From contig OX465281.1 of assembly GCA_949987705.1 (NCBI GenBank), forward strand, positions 27,760,942 to 27,824,941: a DNA stretch of 64,000 bases, read 5' to 3'. A program made the translations under genes and the position numbers. The notes beneath the pieces are model-generated. The model had not been told where the DNA came from, did not search any database, and was given only the letters and a program-made list of their open reading frames with translations. Of this stretch, positions 55,531 to 64,000 are shown piece by piece; position 1 is the stretch's first letter; every line of letters begins with the position of its first letter. The stretch is from Thereva unica (taxonomy: Eukaryota; Arthropoda; Insecta; Diptera; Therevidae).

Positions 55531-57963
55531 AAGTAAGGCCCTACCTCCTATGACATCGTGTGTAAAAATAAGCACTTCTTGTAAGGGGTATGGTAAGGCC
55601 TACCGATTACTAGTAAGTGCTCTTTTTCAGTACTTCTGTAAGCTTACAAGTCCTACTGGGATACAAAAAATTACAAGTAAACGTCGATCCCTCTTGACAG
55701 TGTGAGCTGGGCTACACTTTAGCTAAGCTAAAAAGCAGAAATATGATAGGTAACAGCGCTTAAAAAAATTGCTGTTTATGGCGCTGTAAACTTGCTTAGC
55801 TCTCAGTTAAAGTAACTTGGGCCTAAACGCCCCCATTCAGTTGTTTCACGGACACTATATTTTTCAAAAATGTTTACAACAAAAAATAACCAACTTTTTA
55901 GTTTTTTTAGGTATTTAGGGTATAATCGACCATCCATCACCTCCCAGTGGTGCCTCCCGTAACTAAGCAAGTGTGAGATGCTATAGATTCGTCTACCAGC
56001 GAATGCCTAACAACTCTTCTTGGCATTAAAGCTGATGAAATATCCAAGCGTACATTCGTTGCATTCGCTGACAGATAATATAGAAGTGTGTGTATTCAAA
56101 TTCGACCTAAAGGAATATTCCGTGAAAGGAATGCATGCGACGTAAATTTCGGTCTACTTTCAACTTCTTCTGCATTGACGCATTCGACATAGCACACACA
56201 AGCATACACAACAAACACATGCACTCATTACTTAAATTTTTGGATGAAAGCCGGTACGGAACGGAGCCATGCAATTATGTGTCAGTGGAAACTGGCCGTA
56301 TATCACGGAACCGCTGAATTGTCACCCATGTACGTTTGTATGTCACCAGCTTAAAGCCTCCAAAAGAATCAATCCGCGTCGTCCGCCCCGCCCGTTTTTA
56401 CTTTGTTTATTTTTGATGTTCCGTCTGTTTAATTGTGACTACCGCTCTGTTCGTCTCATGGAAAGCTTATGGAAATATCAAATTTCCTTTTTTTGTTATG
56501 AAACCGAATTGGAAGGTTTATCTTGCACGAAGCACACACTGACATAATGGGTTAAGACTGATTAACTTCGCCATGGTGCAAAATATGCAGCCCTATCGGG
56601 AACTCAGCGTAAAATCGAATCACAAGAGAGAGTAAATCCATCCGAATTAGTAACTCATCGGGAATTCCGCTGGAGTGACAAATATATTTTCTCATGTGTT
56701 AGCCAGCCCGCTTTCGGTTGTCGAACTTAGGTATTGTACTTATTTCTCTTGTCAGTCCTTTACTTGAATATGCGTCCCAGGTTTGGTCTCCTCACTACTC
56801 AATGATGGAAAAATTGAATCGTTTCAACGAAGGTTCGTTCGATTCGCGCTGAATCACCTTCCTTGGGAAGACATTTAGTTCTTTCATCATACGAATAATA
56901 GCTTAAGTTACTGAACTTTAACACTCTCCACAAGCATCGTGATTAGGCCGATGTTTTTTTCGTTCATCAGTTCCTTAATGGACAAGGCGACTCAGATTTT
57001 TAAGTCGCCTTGCGTCGTCGTTTAGACAGAGCAGATATAATTTGAGAGGGCCAAAATGACATTTTGAATGCTTCAGAAAGAATACCTTTTTTCATTTTTA
57101 TTTCCGATCTGAAAAGAATGTAATCGATGCAGAATCGATTTGTAGCAGAGTTTCCGATTGGGCTGATGGTCATTTCAACACCAAATTCCGGCATAAGGAT
57201 ATTCAAACCATATTAAAAAATGCTTCTTCATCTCTGCACATTTAAATGTCAACAACAATTCCGTCAAGTTTCTGTTGGTTTGGCGTGAAGTATGCAGCCC
57301 CGAATGTGTTTTGGGCCTTAACTGGTGACATATCCAGGGGTACATGCGTTGCATTCGTTAACATAAATATAGAAGTGTGTGTATTCAGATTCGACCTTGC
57401 ATGGAATGCAAATATCGGTCTATCGGAGCCGCTGGATGCCACCACCTTAATCCTTATAAGAAATATGAAAGTAATTTACGAAATCTACGAAGAGAGCGGA
57501 CGCTTTTGATATGCTATTGCCAGATGTAGTGCATGTAGCTTAAAGATTAATAGCTTAAAAATATTATTAATATTCAATCTATTTTGTTTTTACCTTTAAG
57601 AAAAAGTTTCGCTTCGATAAGTTTATAAACTTCGAGACAGAATCGAGTTCAATCGGAGTTCCGGATAGGGCTGGCCTAAGCCAAAGGCATAAGAATGTAT
57701 TCTTGTAAGAATTTTCGATGATAGTTCTTGATTTTTAGACATTTCATTTATCTCGAACGTTTGTGTTATGTGTAAGTTAATTCGAAATTTTGGCCCGCTC
57801 CCCAAAACAATTGTTTTTTCTGCAAATATACCCCAGGAACTACCCGTTAATGGATTAGCTTTTAATTCTGAAACACCCTGTATAACGCAAGTACAATTTC
57901 AATTTATTAAACTTTAAAGGTGTCTGGCAGGAGGTTTCCACTATGCAAAGTGTCCCTGGGCCA
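55531..57963. other. repeat-derived spacer with a duplicated segment
   Basis: 56038-56120 and 57328-57420 are diverged direct copies (cgttgcattcg, then atatagaagtgtgtgtattc, then ttcgacct). They may be parts of one old repeat family. Apart from the LINE fragment at 56715 no gene is supported. Confidence 0.4.
56715..57010 (+). mobile_element. LINE reverse transcriptase C-terminal fragment
   Basis: The plus strand reads LISLVSPLLEYASQVWSPHY, then SMMEKLNRFQRRFVRFALNH and LPWED, typical of the end of Jockey/I-type LINE ORF2 (VLEYAS-VWSP, VQ-RF-RFAL). Frames break downstream. Confidence 0.7.
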
Positions 57964-58056
57964 CTAGCATACTCAGTAGACCGTTTCTCGTTCGATTACA
58001 AAAGTTAAGCAGCCTTGGTCGTGATTAGTACTTAGCACGCGGACCACATGGAAAAT
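57964..58056 (+). pseudogene. 5S rRNA-derived sequence
   Basis: Plus strand: ctagcatactcagtagaccg, tttctcgttcgattacaaaa, gttaagcagccttggtcgtg, attagtacttagcacgcgga, ccacatgg. It matches 5S rRNA from about position 30 onward, including the internal Pol III control regions. It shares the non-5S prefix with 39248-39351. A short inverted repeat (ttaaaaagctttttt near 58142 and gctttttaaggag near 58265) follows within 250 bp. Confidence 0.75.
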
Positions 58057-59517
58057 AGACGCTCGCGCTTGGAAAAAGTCGAAAGGACGAAAAAATAAAA
58101 ACTTTCCCACAACCGGAACTTATTCACATCAATAATCTTTATTAAAAAGCTTTTTTGTAATGCTCCTAAGACGCTTTTGAAGGAGTATAAAAAGGTATGC
58201 TCCTCTGCAATGACATGTAATGTAAAAAGTATATGAAACTGACATAGGAACGGGAGCGCTGTAAGCTTTTTAAGGAGTGCTCAAACATGACTATTGGAGC
58301 ACCCCATTTATAATAGTATTCTGTAAGAAATTTCAAAAAAATCAACGTTTACACTATGACGTAAGTGGCAGCAATTTTCTGCATATTTGCTATGGCCTGC
58401 GCTAAAACAATTGGGAATTTTATGGGCAGGTGGGGAAATGACAATCCCACACCCAGTAACATTTCGTTTACCTTTCCAACCAAATTCAAAATGGCGGCCA
58501 ACAAAAAATGGCGGATTACCTTTTTCTTTACAAGCCACTCGGTATGGGTAGCAAATGAAAGTGTATAACGAGTATAGTACAGTAAGCTGGTCACCACAAA
58601 ATGGTGAAAGATATACAATAGATTAAAAATAGAAAAGTTTAAAAACACTAAAAAAATACGGCTTTATTTTAAAATGAAGTAAAAAGTAATTAGGAGTTTT
58701 TATTGCTCCAGAGAATATATGGAAACAACATACATTTCGAAATGTAAAAAGGCATGGGGCGCTAACGAAATGTTCCAGTGCTAATACAATAAGATAGATA
58801 GGGCCTTTTCGTAAACGTCAAAGCAACTGAGCAACAACGCATCGGCAACAAAGCAGCGAAAACTTCTCTTCGCATACGTATGCATACATTCGAAATTGGC
58901 TGCGCTGTTGCATTGACTGTTGCGCAACAAACTTGAATCTTGTACGTTTCCGAACGAATGACTTTGGATCATCTGCGTTTACGAACTCGTTGCATCGTTG
59001 CAAAGCATACGTATGCGTTTACGAAAAGGCCCATATTCGATTTTCTCTTTCCATGTGCGTTTTTGGGCTGCACAATAGATGCCAAATATGCAAAATTGAA
59101 AACAATTTGTAGGAGAGGTGGGCGACATGAGCGAAGTTCTGCACAGGGCGTCTAATCTCTCGCCATAGCAAAATCTATGCAGAAGAAAATTCCGATTATG
59201 TTTGGCTAGGTGTCTGTTGTGCACGTAGTACCTACACAATTGTTCATCATCGATTCTTAAAAAAGTATTGTAAATTTTTGTAAGTATCCAAAATCAAGTT
59301 TTGAAGTTTAGTTCTTTTTCATTATACCTTTTTCCTGCAGCGGGTTTTTGCTATTACATAAATATATTTTCCTATGCATTCTTTACCGTAATCAATACTT
59401 CTTAAAATAATTATTTCACAGCAAGCCCTACCTACGATTTCCCCAATACCAAAATTAGATTCATTGAGAAAAAAAAAACTTAAAATTTAAATTATTTACT
59501 TATTTGTATTGTGCAAC
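58057..59517. other. spacer, nothing recognised
   Basis: A weak inverted repeat at 58140-58280 and repeated cgttgc/cgtttacga motifs at 58800-59030, but no gene. Short frames here lack domains. Confidence 0.4.
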
Positions 59518-60237
59518 TTTATTTACTTTGTTTATTACCTAAAAAAGACTTTACAATAATAATTACATAAACAACTCTATATTAGCCAGAATGTCTCTCG
59601 ATGAATATTCTAGTATCGAAACTGTCCCAAAAAAAAACACATTAACAAACTATGAAGAAACTTTAAACTATAGAACCTTGTTTGTCCTAGAAAGCAAACA
59701 AGAACATAACATTTGCAGAAGTTGCGAGTTTAAGCGATCTTATATAGAAACACTCTAAGGTTAAACCTTTTTCAAGGTTTTTGTTTTTAATTTTCCATAC
59801 AGCAAAGGAATCAGCCCAAAATCAATAAAGCCTTTTCTATAAAGCAGAGCCAATTAAAACACGCAACTGATTCCAAATGCCACACCCTAGATAAATAATT
59901 AATTATGTATGTATATATGGTAAAAATACCAGGAAAATTTTTAATCATCTATAGACAGACACAGGAATACAACAAGAAGAAAATGGGGGAAAAACAAAGC
60001 TGTATTTGCTGTATTTGTTTCGTTTTTGTTTTTTTTTATAATATTTTTCATGGTATTTAAATAAAAATAGATTTTAACATTTCTGTTTTGTTGTTGTAGT
60101 TTTTGTTTTGTTTTTGTTTTTTGTTTTTCTTTTTTTTAAATAAAAAAAAATAATCGGTTAATAACAGTGTAATTGTTATTTGGTTGGTGGTGGGGTGAAA
60201 ATAAAAATATTTAAAAAAATCTTGAGATCTATTTTTA
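59518..60237 (-). terminator. lolal 3' UTR with polyadenylation signals
   Basis: Downstream of the lolal stop on the minus strand the sequence is AT-rich, with homopolymer runs and no coding. Canonical AATAAA signals (plus-strand tttatt) occur at 59531-59536 and 59518-59523. This suggests a 3' UTR of roughly 700 nt. The end is inferred. Confidence 0.45.
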
Positions 60238-60653
60238 TCAACCCTCTCTTTTAATTGAGGTGGGCGTTTCCGCTAATCCTTTAACCTTCAGTCTATCAGC
60301 GGTTTTTAGAAATGCCGGAAGCTGCTCCTGTGATACATTTACCTCACCAGCATACATGAATTCTAGAATTGCTTGCAGATGCATATAAGAAACATCTTTT
60401 AATATTATAATAGGATGCTTTGATGGATTTTCCTGTAAAATAAAGTTACAATTGTTTTTTTTTTTTGTTTTATACAATCATAAGTTTCCCACCCCCACAC
60501 ACGCGCACATATGATAAAGTAAGTAAAATTTAAATTTTATTAATTTAGTGTGTTTTAGTTACTTACCTCTAGCAATGACTTGAAATAGGGACTACATGCT
60601 GATAATACCATTTTATGAGCTTTGCACGTTTGTCCTTCACACGCTAGGGTTAC
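60238..60653 (-). CDS. lolal: lola-like BTB protein (Batman), last two coding exons
   Basis: Exon 60653-60567 ([20 protein letters not shown], then SPYFKSLLE) is spliced at gtaagt/ttacag to exon 60432-60238 ([20 protein letters not shown], then [44 protein letters not shown], stop). Together they give 93 residues of a protein about 127 aa long in Drosophila; the N-terminal exon (roughly 34 aa) is not visible and probably lies beyond 64000. Lolal is almost only a BTB/POZ domain, which homo- and heterodimerises. It works with GAGA factor and Polycomb/Trithorax group proteins at chromatin in the nucleus. The final KREG and the lack of zinc fingers distinguish it from lola, broad, bab and fruitless. 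Confidence 0.92.
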
Positions 60654-61299
60654 CTGAAAAAGAATTTGTTTTTAGATACAAAGGAAAATATTATTAAGAC
60701 ATTGTTCGAGATCTGTGAGGAAATGCAATGCAAACGTCGTGCCCGAGACAACATAAGCGTGATCAATATCCCCAGTTGATGATAAAGAATAGTTCACAGT
60801 AGTCAAAGGGTAACTTTATGCCACCCAGATATGGCCCAAAAATAATCCTGCGATGTTGGATCACTAAAATAGATCGAAAGCCTATTCAAAAGCAGAACAA
60901 GTTGGATTGAGAACGCTAACAGGATAACGAGTTATAGATGTAGCAGGAGGTATGGACTTGATCCTTGCGGGTACGAGGTTTGCTTGTAAAAAAATGTACG
61001 CAGTACCGCGTGATGCCCACTGGGGATAAACAACCAACGACGGTAGTAACGAGTGTGGAACGCTATATTCCAGCCCACCAGCGAAGGACTAGCAATCCTT
61101 CCTGGCAATACCAATTGTCTAAGATCCGTAGCACAACGAGCTTCACCGATCGAGTAACCGAATGAAATTTATTTTTATGATAAAAAATATGCTCACAAAG
61201 GTAATGGTGATGGATTGCCTAATGAAATATGGTCAAGGCTGTATTTAATAGGCGTTTTTTCGCCTTTTTGAGAAGAAACTATACATTTTGGTGAAAAAA
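60654..61299. other. lolal upstream intron, nothing further recognised
   Basis: No lolal exon 1 is seen here. A short frame at 60965-61165 (+) has no domain. Confidence 0.4.
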
Positions 61300-63020
61300 T
61301 CCAAAGAGCAAAGTTGCAGAGCATAAAAATTTGTCTTGACTGTTCTTTCGAATTCCGCATAGTTTCGACTCGTCTCCCTAGGCCAGCTAAGCCGCTGAAC
61401 CAGCAGAATGTTAACTTAATCACCGCTCCTCTCGTTAGAGTTAATCTTGAAGGATGTGACTTCGTGGCCTTAGTCGATTCAGGAAACGACGTATCACTAG
61501 AAAGGGACTCAGTTCGACACCTCGTTAGTATGGAACAGTGTTATTAAGGATCCAGCATCCCCTTAACAGGATTTGGCCAAAATGTTAAAAGAACTATAAG
61601 TTCATTCGTGGCCAATAACAGATGACCAATATCGTTTTAGACTCTCTTAGGATATAAACAGCTTGCTGGAAAGGATCTAAAACGTGGTTGCGAAGTAAAA
61701 ACGACGGAAGGATTAAGAGATGATTTTTTAAAGAAACTTGATATGCTACAACTCATTGCGGATGCCAACATGGGGAATCTAGAGGACATTGCAGACGCCG
61801 AGGTGATACTAATCATGAGAGTTGATAGAAATCATTCAAACTTATAAGCCTACAGCACCCGAGGAGCCGTGAGTCGTAATTTATGAAAAACCTAGGAGAC
61901 TGGCCCAAAAGAGAAGCAGTTGGTAAGCGAGAAAATACAATCCTGGATGGAAGAAGGCATTATTACGCGAAGCGTCTCCGACTTCGCAAGCCCTATAGTG
62001 CTTGTGAAGAAAAAAGTTGGATCGAGCAGGCTCTGTGTAGAATATAGAAGTATCAACAACAAAATTGTAAAGGATCGATACCCTCTACCTATCATCGAAA
62101 GAAGTCCTCCTAGATAGTCTGTAACAGTGCAAAAATTTTCACCACTCTGGATTTAAGGAACTAGTAGTATCGAAGAACATGCAAAGAGCTATCACGAATA
62201 GGGGCATATCAGTTAGAAAAAGTTGGATACGTCAAGAATTCTTAATGAAAAACTTGGCGAAGAAAGTTCAAGACGAGTTCTCTAATTGTGTACCGTGCAT
62301 CTTACCAACTCGTAAGGAAGGCCGACAAGTATTTTTAAACCCTATAGAAAAGGTAAGCCTTGGACCACTCTCTTCCACTGCAAAAAGTTACAAATATCTG
62401 TTCGTTGTTATTGATGCGTTCACTAAGTTTTGTTGGATATATCCAGTGAAAACGATAACGGCAGAAGAGACTGGAGAAATTAGAACTGCAAAGTGGAATT
62501 TTTTGAGACCCTTGTAAGGACCGCAACCCGAACAGCTTCAAAGAGTTTTGCGCGAAGAAGGGTATAAGCCATTTGCTCATAACCACACGAGTTCCAAGAG
62601 GAAATGGACAAGTAGAAAGGATGACTAGAACGACCATCTCTACTATGTCAAAGCTAGCGGTAGGAGAATCTTTGAAATAAGTTCATTTCACCCTTACAAG
62701 CGACACTTAATTCAACTAATTCACGAGCAACTGGGAAAAGTCCATTCGAGTTAATGATTGGGGTGAAGATGAAGAAAAGCAGAGAGTCTCAGTTTATAAA
62801 GACTCTAGAGGAAGAAATACTTAAGGAATTTGAAGATTCTCGAGAGAAAATGAGAGCACAAGCAAAACAGCAAATCTCTAAGGTCCAAGACGAAAACCGT
62901 AAGCGGTACAACTTAAGGAGAAAGCCCGCAAATATTTACGCTATTCGCGTGGCTATTAAAAGGACACAGTTCTGTTCGTGCTCCAAGTTTTGCTCGGAAT
63001 TCGGAATTAAGAGGTAACTG
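61300..63020 (+). mobile_element. Ty3/gypsy-like LTR retrotransposon pol relic
   Basis: In order on the plus strand, across frameshifts: a protease-like piece (DFVALVDSGND, active-site DSG) at 61440-61545; a reverse transcriptase start (EKIQSWMEEGIITRSVSDFA, then SPIVLVKKKVGSSRLCVEYR and DRYPLPII) at 61920-62105; integrase pieces (FSNCVPCILPTRKEGRQVF, then YLFVVIDAFTKFCWIYPVKT) at 62270-62460; and an integrase C-terminal region at 62750-63000 (FELMIGV, ISKVQDENRKRYNLRRKPAN). Most of the reverse transcriptase and RNase H is deleted. No LTRs, gag or env were found. It is defective. Confidence 0.85.
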
Positions 63021-63439
63021 CCGTTAAGAACAATGACCGTAACGATATTAGGAAAATGGGTAACCCCGGACTAGCTCCTCAGTCGAAAATATGAAGCCGT
63101 AGGCATTTATGGAGGACATTTCATCTGAGACAGGTGAGAATCAGGAAGGCCGAATGTGGGGTTCAATCCGTGGTCAGGTGGAACCTCAGCATTAAAGTCG
63201 ATCCTGCACTAAAAGAAACTGAACTGTAACTTTTCCACGCGGGAAGAGAAAAAGAAGAACAAGGAGTGTGCAGAAGTCACCATCACCATCTACCACACTA
63301 CAGAAGTAGAAGTAAGAAATTATCGCAAAGTAACAGTGAAAAAAAGTTCTGTATATCATTATTGTTAGTGTAGACCTTTAACTAATATTGGAAATAAAAT
63401 GAATCTTAGAAAATTGAATTAATAAATCCCACATTCATA

Positions 63440-63971
63440 AACATGCTCCAACCGAAGATAATTCTGATGAAGAAATGGAGGGCTTCTAGGAAAACCTTGA
63501 GAGAAACCTCAGAAAATGCCCCAAGTACGATGTAAAAGTAATTATAGAAGACGCAAATGCAAAAGCAGGGCAGGAACTAATCTATTATCCAACCATTGGA
63601 AAGCACACAGTATAAATCCTGAGTACAATGAGAATGGTAGTAGACTGGTGGAGTTTGCTGCTGGAGCTTAAATGAATGTGGCCAGTAGGAAATTCCAACA
63701 CAGAAAAATACACAGATCAAAATTGAGACGATCAATGCTATAGAATAGTACTGATTAATACAAGGTACAGTTCCAGCATAATAGATGTTAGAACGTACCG
63801 AGGAGCAAACGTGGATTCAGACCATTTTCTCATCGGTATTAAGGACAGGTGTGAGAGAAGAAAGCGAGCGATAATTTAATACCAGGAACCGAACGGCATG
63901 GAGATAAATGCTGGAGGAAGCCAAGGCCTATAATAGGCTGTAGTGATACAGATGATGATGATGATGATATG
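63440..63971 (+). mobile_element. RTE-like LINE relic, endonuclease part plus tail
   Basis: Broken plus-strand text: EMEGF then ENLERNLRKCPKYDVKVIIE, DANAKAGQE (GDFNAK-like block), IGKHTV and NENGSRLVEFAAGA-like text, then [20 protein letters not shown] at about 63800. It jumps straight to a 3' end with a gat microsatellite tail at 63953-63971. The reverse transcriptase is deleted. Related to the element at 48371-49850. Confidence 0.75.
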
Positions 63972-64000
63972 TACAAAGCCTCTGATAGAGCCCATTCGCA

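Noticed and set aside
61300..63020. Intact endogenous retrovirus-like element
   Set aside because: Only pol pieces remain; most of reverse transcriptase is deleted, frames are broken, and neither LTRs nor an envelope gene was found.
60654..64000. lolal first coding exon inside the window
   Set aside because: I looked on the minus strand for the missing N-terminal ~34 residues ahead of VTLACEGQ and saw no matching exon, so it is probably to the right of the window.

Overview
This window looks like nuclear DNA from an insect, most likely a dipteran. The evidence is a lolal (lola-like/Batman) BTB gene, an Obp59a-type odorant-binding protein, short GT-AG introns in AT-rich DNA, and dense decayed transposons (non-LTR retroelements, mariner, hAT, a Ty3/gypsy pol, a SINE and foldback elements). 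The species cannot be named from the sequence alone.

Host genes, left to right. An unrecognised two-exon gene lies at 3775-4497 (-). A complete five-exon SWAP70/DEF6-type gene (EF-hand-like N-terminus, PH domain, coiled coil) lies at 8412-13505 (-). The axonemal gene DRC9/IQCG lies at 32244-37391 (-, six exons) and DRC2/CCDC65 at 37706-46769 (+, six exons). These two genes are head to head with about 314 bp between their start codons, and both encode subunits of the nexin-dynein regulatory complex of motile cilia and sperm flagella. An Obp59a-like gene at 41967-42729 (-) is nested in a DRC2 intron. The last two exons of lolal are at 60238-60653 (-), with the first exon probably beyond the right edge. 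I derived the gene models by joining exons at GT-AG sites that keep frame and protein-family similarity.

Transposons fill the introns and spacers. The SWAP70 intron holds an RTE-like LINE, a hAT-like fragment and a mariner fragment. DRC9 intron 2 holds an RTE-like LINE and an R1-like RNase H fragment cut by a MITE. DRC2 introns hold a 5S-derived repeat and R1-like LINEs. A gypsy-like pol relic and an RTE-like LINE lie upstream of lolal.

The most unusual structures are foldbacks. One is a 1.63 kb element (25460-27092) with 160-bp inverted repeats, a 9-bp target duplication and a core of about 160 copies of an 8-bp GC-rich unit, inserted into a tRNA-derived SINE. Another is a 1.5 kb inverted repeat (17243-18786) with roughly 660-bp, nearly identical arms. 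Two near-perfect palindromes lie at 5124-5380 and 53050-53265. Two of these foldbacks sit directly against a 5S rRNA-derived sequence, and four 5S-derived copies occur in the window. Two copies of a 0.5 kb MITE and a 0.77 kb hAT element each have intact 8-bp target duplications. The SINE and a local LINE share a 3' tail, suggesting a LINE/SINE partnership.

Stretches not listed as genes are described in the feature list. Where nothing could be recognised, that is stated.
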